From an uncultured bacterium (GTDB taxonomy: Bacteria; Bacillota; Clostridia; Oscillospirales; Acutalibacteraceae): a stretch of DNA of 58,086 nt. The stretch covers positions 1-58,086 of the forward strand of contig CAKXIK010000013.1 of NCBI GenBank assembly GCA_934875675.1. The letters are read 5' to 3'. Under the pieces are notes generated by a model. The model worked only from the letters and a program-made list of their open reading frames with translations. It was not told where the DNA came from and searched no databases. The position numbers and the translations under genes are program-made. Shown in pieces: positions 17,321 through 25,300 of the stretch (within the stretch, counting starts at the first letter, position 1; the number at the start of each line of letters is the position of its first letter).

Positions 17321-18169
17321 TTACTGCTGCCGCAATTCCGCTATATAGCGATGGAGTGCATCTTGCCAGGTCGGCAGTTTTGAAAATCCGGCTTCTATGA
17401 GCTTTTCCTTTGACATACGGGAATTTTCCGGTCGTGCAGCCTTGGACGGATATTGCGACGAAGGAATGGGATTAATCTGACAGGAAAGTCCGCCTTCCTT
17501 CATAATCGCCGCTGCAAAATCGCTCCATGCGCAAATTCCCTCATTAGTCGCATGGTAAATGCCATACTTTTCGCTCTCCAACATATCACATAACAGCGCA
17601 GCAAGGTCATACGTATAGGTCGGCGAACCAACCTGATCGTTGACCACGTTAAGGCTTTCTTTTTCCTTGCCAAGTCGCAGCATCGTTTTGACAAAGTTAT
17701 TGCCATTGAGTCCGAAAACCCATGAAATACGAACAACAAAATATTTATCCAGCAACCCGGTGACTTCATTTTCACCAAGAAGCTTGGTCAAGCCATAAAA
17801 GTTAATCGGTTTTTTCGGAGAATCGGGCTCAAAAGGTTCAGAGCCTTTCCCCTCAAAAACATAATCGGTGCTTAAATAGATCATTTTGGCATCAATGGCG
17901 CGGCATGCAAGCACAACATTGCGTGTACCGTCCACATTTACTGCACGGCAGACGTCCTGCATCTCTTCCGCCTTGTCCACCGCAGTATAAGCTGCACAGT
18001 GCACCACCGCGTCTGGTGCATAGTCCGTAATTTCCTTCATCACCGCGTCACGGTCTGTTAAATCGAAATCCTCCAAATCGACACCTTTACATTCGATATT
18101 GCGTTCGTTCAGCCGCCGAATCATGTCATACCCCAACTGGCCCTTGACACCGGTAACCAAAACCTTCAT
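17321..18169 (-). CDS. rfbD: dTDP-4-dehydrorhamnose reductase
   Basis: A 282-aa short-chain dehydrogenase that performs the last step of dTDP-L-rhamnose synthesis, reducing dTDP-4-keto-L-rhamnose with NAD(P)H. The nucleotide-binding motif TGVKGQLG is at the N-terminus and the catalytic YGLTK is present. The ATG at 18169 gives the usual start MKVLVTG; an in-frame ATG four codons upstream lies inside the ribosome site GAAAGGATG. It follows rmlB, with the dispersed element copy B in the gap between them. All four rml genes are present, in the order A, C, B, D along the transcript. Confidence 0.93.
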   Translation of the reverse strand: MKVLVTGVKGQLGYDMIRRLNERNIECKGVDLEDFDLTDRDAVMKEITDYAPDAVVHCAAYTAVDKAEEMQDVCRAVNVDGTRNVVLACRAIDAKMIYLSTDYVFEGKGSEPFEPDSPKKPINFYGLTKLLGENEVTGLLDKYFVVRISWVFGLNGNNFVKTMLRLGKEKESLNVVNDQVGSPTYTYDLAALLCDMLESEKYGIYHATNEGICAWSDFAAAIMKEGGLSCQINPIPSSQYPSKAARPENSRMSKEKLIEAGFSKLPTWQDALHRYIAELRQQ

Positions 18170-18209
18170 CTTGATGCCCATCCTTTCTTCACAAACAGCT
18201 AATGCGAAG

Positions 18210-18312
18210 AATACTAATTTCCAATTAAAAACGAGATTAAAATCGAGGAAAAAGCTTGGAACTATACGGCTTTGCGAAAATTTTAATCTGCTGTTTTAAA
18301 AAATTTAGTATT
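18210..18312. repeat. Dispersed intergenic element, copy B
   Basis: About 103 bp with imperfect terminal inverted repeats: AATACTAATT at 18210-18219 and AATTTAGTATT at 18302-18312. Inside, AGATTAAAAT and ATTTTAATCT form a perfect 10-bp stem around an AAGC/GCTT inner hairpin. It fills the rmlB-rmlD gap, and its right end overlaps the rmlB stop codon. Confidence 0.65.
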
Positions 18313-19342
18313 ATTCTGCCTTGCCGCGATTTGCATACATATGCTCATAGTAATTCTGATAATCGCCGTGAAGAATATTCTCCCACCACTCGCGATTTTC
18401 CAAATACCACTGCACGGTTTTATGGATGCCGTCATCAAATTTTGTAGTCGGCAGCCAACCAAGTTCATTGTGAATTTTGGTCGGGTCAATCGCGTAACGG
18501 CGGTCATGACCGGGACGATCCTTCACATAGGTAATCAGGCTCTCGGGCTTATCCAATTCATGAAGCACGGTACGCACCACTTCAAGGTTTGTACGCTCAT
18601 TATGTCCGCCGATATTGTAAACCTCGCCCTCGCGACCCCTGCGCATTACAAGATCGATTGCGCTGCAGTGATCTTCTACATAGAGCCAATCACGCACGTT
18701 TTCACCGGTGCCGTAAACCGGCAGGGATTCATCTGCCAGCGCGCGGGTAATCATCAACGGAATGAGCTTCTCCGGGAAGTGATACGGGCCGTAATTGTTG
18801 GAGCACCGTGTAATTGAAACCGGCAGATGGAAGGTACGGTGATAAGCAAGCACCAGCAGATCGGCCGACGCTTTGGATGCAGAATACGGGCTGGATGTAT
18901 GAATCGGCGTTTCCTCGGTGAAAAACAGTTCGGGCTGATCCAGCGGCAGATCGCCGTATACCTCGTCGGTGGAAACCTGATGGTAGCGCCCGATGCCATA
19001 TTTGCGGCAGGCATCCATCAGCACCTGTGTGCCAATGATATTGGTGTGCAGAAACACACCCGGGTCTTCCACCGAACGATCTACATGGCTTTCTGCTGCA
19101 AAGTTGACGACGATGTCCGGCTTTTCCTCCTCAAACAGCTGAGAAACGCAAGCGCGGTCAGTAATATCACCTTTGACAAAACGGAAATTAGGATTCTTCA
19201 TCGCCGGCTCAAGTGTGGCAAGGTTTCCTGCATAGGTTAAGGAATCCAGGCACACAATGCGATCATCGGGATGATTTTTCAGCTGAAAATAAACAAAGTT
19301 ACTGCCGATAAATCCGGCACCGCCTGTTACAATAATGGTCAT
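18311..19342 (-). CDS. rfbB: dTDP-glucose 4,6-dehydratase
   Basis: A 343-aa extended short-chain dehydrogenase, the second enzyme of dTDP-L-rhamnose synthesis. Visible motifs are TGGAGFIGSNFV (NAD binding), VNFAAESHVDRS and the catalytic YSASKA. The length is normal for RmlB. The ATG at 19342 is preceded by AAAAGGAGC. It is the third rml gene on the transcript, downstream of rmlA and rmlC. The product, dTDP-4-keto-6-deoxyglucose, is passed to RmlC. Confidence 0.95.
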   Translation of the reverse strand: MTIIVTGGAGFIGSNFVYFQLKNHPDDRIVCLDSLTYAGNLATLEPAMKNPNFRFVKGDITDRACVSQLFEEEKPDIVVNFAAESHVDRSVEDPGVFLHTNIIGTQVLMDACRKYGIGRYHQVSTDEVYGDLPLDQPELFFTEETPIHTSSPYSASKASADLLVLAYHRTFHLPVSITRCSNNYGPYHFPEKLIPLMITRALADESLPVYGTGENVRDWLYVEDHCSAIDLVMRRGREGEVYNIGGHNERTNLEVVRTVLHELDKPESLITYVKDRPGHDRRYAIDPTKIHNELGWLPTTKFDDGIHKTVQWYLENREWWENILHGDYQNYYEHMYANRGKAE

Positions 19343-19457
19343 GGCAAAATTGCTCCTTTTAATCTACTCGGCAAGTTATTTTGCAGCTTCAGTGTATATC
19401 TCATAGCATCGCTTGCCGGTCTAAATGTGCTGCTTCTCTCAATAGCTGGGAATTCAT

Positions 19458-19577
19458 TTATTTGTTCTCATCGGATGTCTGTTGTTTGTTGCGCTTTTTT
19501 TCTTTGCGCTGCTCTTTAATCTTTTCTTTTAATTTGAAGAAAGCATCCAAAACCATTTGATTTGCAATCTGTCCCAT
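19458..19577 (-). CDS. Small basic protein candidate in the rml operon
   Basis: An open frame of 39 codons between rmlC and rmlB. The product starts MGQIANQMVLDAFFKLKEK and ends in a charged Lys/Arg/Gln-rich tail, suggesting one amphipathic helix. GGGGGA lies six bases before the ATG. A longer in-frame start at 19613 (51 aa) has no ribosome site. I do not recognise a family, and no function is proposed. It could be a chance frame, but the sense-strand position inside an operon and the regular helix pattern favour a real gene. Confidence 0.4.
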   Translation of the reverse strand: MGQIANQMVLDAFFKLKEKIKEQRKEKKRNKQQTSDENK

Positions 19578-19630
19578 AGGTGATCCCCCACAACGCACGA
19601 CCGATTGTTTCATGGAATTTATTCTTTCGA

Positions 19631-20191
19631 TTATTTGGAATAGACAAAGCTACAATCGCTGTCCTTGAGCAGCGGCGCCTTCAAGTCTTTTTCAGACAGA
19701 ATCGGGTCTGCAATTCCCCATTCCACACCGATTGACGGATCGTCAAAGCGCACAGAGCGGTCACTTTCCTTATTGTAATCATTGTCCACCTTGTAGACAA
19801 ACTCCACATTGTCTGTCAGCGTCACAAATCCATGTGCAAAGCCGCGCGGAATGAGCAGCTGACGCTTGTTTTCGGCAGAAAGCTCCACGCCTACCCATTG
19901 CAGGTAAGTCGGCGAGCCTTTGCGCAAATCAACCGCAACATCAACCACTGCGCCTGCTACCACGCGCACCAGCTTTGCCTGTGACCATTCGCCGTTCTGA
20001 AAGTGCAGCCCGCGCAGCGTTCCTTTTTTCGCGGTGAAGCTCTGATTATCCTGCACGAAATCCAGATGGATTCCCATCTCCTCAAACTTGCTCTTTGACC
20101 AGCTTTCCATGAACCATCCGCGATGATCTCCAAAGACATCCGGCTCCAGAATTTTGACCTCCGGCAACTTGGTATCCACAATCTTAAACAT
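19631..20191 (-). CDS. rfbC: dTDP-4-dehydrorhamnose 3,5-epimerase
   Basis: A 186-aa cupin-fold epimerase, the third enzyme of dTDP-L-rhamnose synthesis. The motifs GDHRGWF, TLRGLHFQ (catalytic His), VVDVAVDLRKGSPTY and PRGFAHGF are all visible. Length is normal. It lies 127 bases after rmlA; that gap contains a partial relative of the dispersed element but no gene. Confidence 0.95.
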   Translation of the reverse strand: MFKIVDTKLPEVKILEPDVFGDHRGWFMESWSKSKFEEMGIHLDFVQDNQSFTAKKGTLRGLHFQNGEWSQAKLVRVVAGAVVDVAVDLRKGSPTYLQWVGVELSAENKRQLLIPRGFAHGFVTLTDNVEFVYKVDNDYNKESDRSVRFDDPSIGVEWGIADPILSEKDLKAPLLKDSDCSFVYSK

Positions 20192-20318
20192 AATATTGCC
20201 TCTCTTTCACGTACGGGCAATTTATACTGATTTCCGATTCCATACGAAATAGAATTAGTATAATACCCTCTGTATTTTCTCAAGGAAAATTAACAGCACA
20301 TTACCGTCCGCATTAAAA

Positions 20319-21203
20319 TCAGTACTGAATTTTACCCTCTGCAACGCGCTTGAGGTGTTCTCCATACGGCGATTTACCATAGCGCTTGGCAGATTCCAGC
20401 AGCTTTGTCTGATCAATCCATCCATTTTTATAGGCAATTTCCTCAATCGCGGAAATCTGGATTCCCTGCCGTTTTTCAATCATCTGCACAAAGTCAGATG
20501 CCTCCACCAGGCTGTCCATTGTCCCGGTATCGAGCCATGCGTAGCCTCTGCCGAGCAGCTGAACATTGAGGGAACCATCCTCCAGATACAGCCGGTTGAG
20601 GTCGGTAATCTCCAGCTCGCCGCGCGCACTCGGCTTAACCTGCTTTGCAAGTTCCACCACACGGCGGTCATAGAAATACAGTCCGGTAATGCAATAGTTA
20701 GACTTTGGATGCTGCGGTTTTTCTTCAACGGAAATCACCTTTCCGTCCTTGTCAAACTCCACAATTCCAAAGCGCTCCGGGTCATTGACGTAATACCCGA
20801 AAACGGTTGCTTTGCCCTGCTCCGCATCGTCAGCAGCAGCGCGCAGCATTTTTCCAAACCCATTGCCATAGAAAATATTGTCCCCCAGCACCATCGCGCA
20901 GCATTCGTCACCGATAAACTCTTCACCAAGCAAAAACGCCTGTGCCAGTCCGTCCGGGGAAGGCTGCACCTTGTACGAAAGCGAAATTCCGTACTGGCTT
21001 CCATCGCCGAGCAACCGTTCAAAATTCGGCAGATCCGTCGGGGTGGAGATAATCAGAATATCGCGGATTCCGGCAAGCATCAGTGTGGAAAGCGGATAAT
21101 AGATCATCGGTTTATCGTAAACGGGAAGCAGCTGTTTTGAGGTAACCATGGTCAGCGGGTAAAGCCTTGTCCCGGCTCCACCGGCAAGAATAATGCCTTT
21201 CAT
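20319..21203 (-). CDS. rfbA: Glucose-1-phosphate thymidylyltransferase
   Basis: A 294-aa RmlA-type nucleotidyltransferase that makes dTDP-glucose from glucose-1-phosphate and dTTP. The signature GGAGTRLYPLT is at the N-terminus, followed by SKQLLPVYDKPMIYYPLS and VLGDNIFYG. Length is normal for RmlA. It starts the rml block, 52 bases downstream of the opine-dehydrogenase-like gene, so the rhamnose genes appear to be read with the preceding polysaccharide genes. Confidence 0.95.
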   Translation of the reverse strand: MKGIILAGGAGTRLYPLTMVTSKQLLPVYDKPMIYYPLSTLMLAGIRDILIISTPTDLPNFERLLGDGSQYGISLSYKVQPSPDGLAQAFLLGEEFIGDECCAMVLGDNIFYGNGFGKMLRAAADDAEQGKATVFGYYVNDPERFGIVEFDKDGKVISVEEKPQHPKSNYCITGLYFYDRRVVELAKQVKPSARGELEITDLNRLYLEDGSLNVQLLGRGYAWLDTGTMDSLVEASDFVQMIEKRQGIQISAIEEIAYKNGWIDQTKLLESAKRYGKSPYGEHLKRVAEGKIQY

Positions 21204-21255
21204 GTGGGTTTCTTCCTTTCACATACTCTTAATCTGCTTCAAACAACCATCAAAT

Positions 21256-22332
21256 TCAATAATCCATAGAATAAAGTTGCAAAAAATCACTCATTGATAG
21301 CTTCATTTGAAATGCTTTGTTTGCATTTTCGGGCGAGACCGTTTTGTACCAGTTCCAAACACGATCAATATTAGGTGTTGGTACACAAAAAAGATTTGAA
21401 ATTTCCTGAATCACTTTTAATCCATAAGAAAAATCTGCAGTGAAATATCTGGAATCAAAATCTGGAGTCCATCCACTATCGCCAAACTTCATAGGAGACT
21501 TCATCCCCAAAAAAGCAGTAATTGTACTGATTTTTTTCGTCATTGCGGAAGCATTCTCACTTTGATAATGCTCCCGTAATGATTTTACTGCAGTTAAGTC
21601 CATAGGTATCTTTTTACACAAATTTTGTAATTCTATATCGCACGCAATCAACATTTGTGAAGATTCGTCGTCCCATTCCTCATAAAATAAATAATTTCTG
21701 GGATACGTCTTTCCTTCGTGATAATTGTGAAACAACATGAACAGCCTGGTCGTATGCAGGATTGGATTAGACGGTGTTAATGTCACCGAAAGATAGTTTG
21801 GCAGGGGGACACATGGCATGTTGAATTCTTGTTCTAACATTTTTGCAATTTCGAACGTTTTAGTCACCGGAATGACTCCCACCTGTAGTTCGCTCTTCCG
21901 TCCAAGCATATACACTGATTTTCCATACTCTTTTAACCGTGCAATGCTGTGCACCCGCTGCAGCCCGAATAAAACACATTGCTTCTCTATAAGCTTTGAA
22001 AAGGCAAATTCTGCTCCTCCACTGCCCGGGACAATACCAAATTTCTGTCCTTTCTTTGCGTATGGAGCGATTTGATTGACGAGAACTTCGAAAGTTTGGG
22101 AAGGCATTGTAATCCAAACAACCTCGGCATCTTTTAATGCTTTTTCCATACTACTGGTCGCTTCTACAATGCACCCTTTTAATAAAACATTTTCTTCAGA
22201 ATCCATAACAGAAATCTCATGATTCCACAATTCAGCTTTTGAGGAATAAATCGTTACATCATGTCCTTTATGCGCCATTTCTGCAGCAAGAAGCGTTCCG
22301 ATATTTCCTCCTCCAATAATTGTCATTTTCAT
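21256..22332 (-). CDS. NAD/NADP octopine/nopaline (opine) dehydrogenase family protein
   Basis: A 358-aa two-domain dehydrogenase. The N-terminal Rossmann fold has GGGNIG (7-12) with VTIYSS after the second strand; the C-terminal half matches the octopine/nopaline dehydrogenase domain, including NPILHTTRL with its catalytic-type His. Opine dehydrogenases reductively condense an amine with a 2-keto acid to give an N-(carboxyalkyl) secondary amine. Start ATG at 22332 follows GGAGG at a 12-base distance. It is 96 bases downstream of the cytidylyltransferase/PLP fusion and upstream of rmlA. In a polysaccharide locus it may alkylate an amino-alcohol or amino-sugar (inference). It could instead be a sugar-acid dehydrogenase of similar fold; the octopine-type call is fairly secure. 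Confidence 0.82.
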   Translation of the reverse strand: MKMTIIGGGNIGTLLAAEMAHKGHDVTIYSSKAELWNHEISVMDSEENVLLKGCIVEATSSMEKALKDAEVVWITMPSQTFEVLVNQIAPYAKKGQKFGIVPGSGGAEFAFSKLIEKQCVLFGLQRVHSIARLKEYGKSVYMLGRKSELQVGVIPVTKTFEIAKMLEQEFNMPCVPLPNYLSVTLTPSNPILHTTRLFMLFHNYHEGKTYPRNYLFYEEWDDESSQMLIACDIELQNLCKKIPMDLTAVKSLREHYQSENASAMTKKISTITAFLGMKSPMKFGDSGWTPDFDSRYFTADFSYGLKVIQEISNLFCVPTPNIDRVWNWYKTVSPENANKAFQMKLSMSDFLQLYSMDY

Positions 22333-22428
22333 AAATAGATTAAGCCTCCTATGCTCCTTGATTGCTTGAATACTAAACAGACTAAATCTAAGATTGGCTT
22401 AATAATTGCTGAATAGTCTCTTTTCGAC

Positions 22429-24240
22429 TCATTTGAAGATTTCTTTAAGCGCTGCTACCAGCTTGGCATTATCCTCGGTATTTCTTACTGCCAAACGTAT
22501 ATATTGACGGTTATTATCCTTAATCTTCCCCGACAAATCTTTAATAAACAGGTTGTGTTGCAACAGCATGACCTTTGTCAGTTCGCGTGCAGACATTCCG
22601 TTCACAATTTCCACCATAACATAATTGGCCTGTGAGGGAATAACACGCAATGCAGAAATGCCGGAAAGCTCCTGCAAAAGCGACTTACGTGCCGCTTTGA
22701 TTTTCACCAGCGCTGCGGCATAATCCTTCTGATATTTTTCCTCAATCTGCATGTAAAACTCTGCAAAGGAGTTAATATTCCAGATTGCAACCTCTTTCTT
22801 CATTTTGCTAATCAGCATCTCATCTGCTGAAACCATCAAGCCCAGGCGTATACCGGGTACTCCATAGGATTTTGAAATCGATTTAATCACAATCATGCTG
22901 GGATACCGCTTCAAAATGGTTTCGTCAATTAATGTAGCCGATTCCTCTTCAGCAAAATCCACGAAAGATTCATCAACAATCAGGCGAATATCTGCCGCTG
23001 CACACCAGTCAGCCAAACGCAGCACGTCTGATTTGGGAATATAATTTCCGGTAGGATTATCTGGATTAATCAGTACCAACGTGCGGATGGATGTTCCCGT
23101 AAAGAAATTCATCAGATCATCGGCTGTGTAAGAGAAATCTGGATTCTGCGGGGTAAAGATCACCGCATCTTCTTTGGACCGATTCGGATACTCCTCAAAA
23201 GTCGGGCGAACAAAACCAGTTTTACCGCTTATTTTTTCCATCAAGCATTTAATCAGCTCTGCCGCACCGTTTCCTACCAGAATATGCTCCTGATGCACCG
23301 CAAAATTCTTTGCAGCCAAAAGACTGTTTACCTTCATTCCGGATGGATACTGTGTGAGTAACGTCTCAAAATTTGCTTTCATTTCATTAATCAGCTTTTG
23401 CGGCGGGAAATACGGATTCACCAGATAGCAGAAGTCCAGGAGCCGCGGATAACGCCAATATCCTCCGTAGCGTGCCTGAATATTTGCCACCTTTTCGTCC
23501 GCGTCAGGGGTAAACATAGAGGATGCGATGTCCAGATCCTGAATATCATCAATCTCATACCAAAGCTGACCGTCCAGCTTTTTCGCCTTGATCTCGGGAT
23601 CGTCAAGCATCGTAATCACACGTAACACTTGCTCATAATATTCATTATTTCCCAGTGCTTTTGAATAGGCATCCAAAAATGGAACATAGTGTGTCTGCGA
23701 AAAATGGCGGCTGAATTTGTAGATATTGACCGTCTTATAATAATCAGGAATATCTTCGAAAACAAATTTTTTACCTGGAATGAATGCTTCAATCGCATCA
23801 TCTTCCCCGATTTTGATGCAAGTTCCATCCATCCAGCTCTCATATTTATCTACCAGAGCCAATGTTTCTCTCGGGTCGTCCAGCAAAGCATGCAGAATGC
23901 TATCCTCAAAAATCAAATCGGATTCCAACAACAGCGTGTCGTCCTCCAAAAGGCAATTCTTCGCTAATGCAAGAGAATAGATATTGTTTGTTTTATCATA
24001 AATAGGATTGTTAATAAAACAAATTGGCGTACGAATATTGAGGGTTTGAATGTAATCAATCAACTTTTGCCCTTCGTATCCCACCACAATCACGATCCGT
24101 GACAGTCCACATTGCTCCAGTTGGTGCAGCACACGCTCTACGAGCGTTACCCCGTTGACCTTAACCATACACTTGGTGTTGTTCTGCGTAAGCTCCTTAA
24201 GACGCTTTCCCATTCCGGCTGCTAAAATAAGTCCCTGCAT
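22429..24240 (-). CDS. Fused cytidylyltransferase / PLP-dependent aminotransferase-decarboxylase (PntC- or LicC-CobD-like)
   Basis: A 603-aa fusion. Residues 1-245 are a LicC-like nucleotidyltransferase: LILAAGMGKRLKEL (4-17), TKCMVKVNG (22-30), LLLESD (D108) and WYEIDDIQDL. Residues 260-603 are a fold-type I PLP enzyme: NPDNPTG (392-398), D423, the Schiff-base Lys K457 in SISKSYG and R465 in VPGIR, a motif set seen in HisC/CobD-like enzymes. The ATG at 24240 follows AAAAGGAG; an in-frame start 11 codons upstream lies before that site. Two readings fit: a PntC-type enzyme (2-aminoethylphosphonate transaminase plus CTP transferase), or a CobD-like phospho-amino-acid decarboxylase that feeds CTP activation of a phospho-amino-alcohol. 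No PEP mutase gene is visible nearby. The next gene encodes a CDP-alcohol phosphotransferase, so the product is probably a CDP-linked amine. Confidence 0.85.
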   Translation of the reverse strand: MQGLILAAGMGKRLKELTQNNTKCMVKVNGVTLVERVLHQLEQCGLSRIVIVVGYEGQKLIDYIQTLNIRTPICFINNPIYDKTNNIYSLALAKNCLLEDDTLLLESDLIFEDSILHALLDDPRETLALVDKYESWMDGTCIKIGEDDAIEAFIPGKKFVFEDIPDYYKTVNIYKFSRHFSQTHYVPFLDAYSKALGNNEYYEQVLRVITMLDDPEIKAKKLDGQLWYEIDDIQDLDIASSMFTPDADEKVANIQARYGGYWRYPRLLDFCYLVNPYFPPQKLINEMKANFETLLTQYPSGMKVNSLLAAKNFAVHQEHILVGNGAAELIKCLMEKISGKTGFVRPTFEEYPNRSKEDAVIFTPQNPDFSYTADDLMNFFTGTSIRTLVLINPDNPTGNYIPKSDVLRLADWCAAADIRLIVDESFVDFAEEESATLIDETILKRYPSMIVIKSISKSYGVPGIRLGLMVSADEMLISKMKKEVAIWNINSFAEFYMQIEEKYQKDYAAALVKIKAARKSLLQELSGISALRVIPSQANYVMVEIVNGMSARELTKVMLLQHNLFIKDLSGKIKDNNRQYIRLAVRNTEDNAKLVAALKEIFK

Positions 24241-24317
24241 AAACAAATCTCCTTTTTGTGTAGATATTTTCAATCAAAGTCTTACGCTTGATTCAAACTC
24301 TGATGTTCCTGTAGATT

Positions 24318-25034
24318 CTACTGATTCAAAATTTTTGCAAGCCATTTATACATCAGGCGCGGGATAAATAGAATATTAACCGCTAAAACCACAATCGCGT
24401 ACCAAACAGCAGCCTGAGCATTGATAAAATAAACAATGGGAAAGATTAGGCAGAAATTAGGAAGCTGAATAAAGATATTTGACGTAAATATCAAGATTTT
24501 CTTTAATTGACTCAACTCCTGAATAGATCCGGTATCTTCTTTTTCCGATTTTAAATTATAAATATAATCAAAGCATACATATCCACGCAGCATTGAATCA
24601 AATACTGCCAAGCCAAATAGAACTAAACAGAGAACAATCGGATTCCATCCGGTATCGGCCTGTAGTATTGTTAACAAAAAAGAAAACAAAAACAAAGGAT
24701 GGTTGATAATGTGCGCCGTATAGTCAATTTCTTTTCCGAATTTTGAAAAATGCTTTGTAATTCGTGCCACTTCGCCATCGCTGCAATCAAATACAAACCA
24801 AAGATGAATTAATACTGTTCCCACAATTTTCGCCCAAAGAAAAGGAAGCGAAAAGAAACCTGCACCTAAAACTCCGCTCCCAATCATGCACAGCGTTATA
24901 ACATTAGGAATTAATTTGAGCTTTAAGCAGAGCTTTGTAACAAAAGGCGAAATCAATGTAGTATAAAAGCCTACAAACACTCTCTGATACGGCTTATAAT
25001 GTCGATATTGTCCCAAAATTTCAGCATATTTCAT
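24318..25034 (-). CDS. CDP-alcohol phosphotransferase family membrane protein
   Basis: A 238-aa integral membrane enzyme with about six helices. The family motif D-xx-DG-xx-AR-x8-G-xxx-D-xxx-D is present as D83, D86-G87, A90-R91, G100, D104, but the final Asp, the proposed catalytic base, is replaced by H108. The family transfers a phospho-alcohol from a CDP carrier to a hydroxyl acceptor. The ATG at 25034 has GAGGTG upstream and overlaps the stop of a short upstream frame as ATGA. The gene sits directly before the cytidylyltransferase fusion, its likely source of CDP-substrate. The acceptor could be a lipid or the glycan under assembly. The His change could alter acceptor choice or mechanism, or reduce activity. 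Confidence 0.85.
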   Translation of the reverse strand: MKYAEILGQYRHYKPYQRVFVGFYTTLISPFVTKLCLKLKLIPNVITLCMIGSGVLGAGFFSLPFLWAKIVGTVLIHLWFVFDCSDGEVARITKHFSKFGKEIDYTAHIINHPLFLFSFLLTILQADTGWNPIVLCLVLFGLAVFDSMLRGYVCFDYIYNLKSEKEDTGSIQELSQLKKILIFTSNIFIQLPNFCLIFPIVYFINAQAAVWYAIVVLAVNILFIPRLMYKWLAKILNQ

Positions 25035-25267
25035 AATTGCACCTCTACACCATTTTTTAAGATAATGTTTTCTCCTAAAACACAAATAAAATGAGGATTC
25101 TCTTTTGGTGGATAACCGTATGGCAACGAATTATTTAGATCCCCTATTTTTAATGCCGCAATACGCACAGCCGTTAAAAGTATTATCGCTAAACAGCCCA
25201 CACATTACAGCTGTTTTAGGAAAACAATATCATCGCAAGCGACTACGAAATTTATAGTTGCCACCAT
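25031..25267 (-). pseudogene. Short frame or gene remnant upstream of the CDP-alcohol phosphotransferase
   Basis: One reading frame runs from an ATG at 25267 to a TGA at 25033-25031, broken by a single TAA at 25207-25205. The second part (57 codons) looks coding: it ends in SLPYGYPPKENPHFICVLG and then GENIILKNGVEVQL, and its TGA overlaps the next start as ATGA. A GTG start within it would give 45 residues. I recognise no family, and no good ribosome site is seen. It may be a remnant of a gene that was once coupled to the phosphotransferase, a read-through product, or chance. Confidence 0.35.
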
Positions 25268-25300
25268 TGTATTTTTTGATTTTAAAGTTTGACTTCAAAA

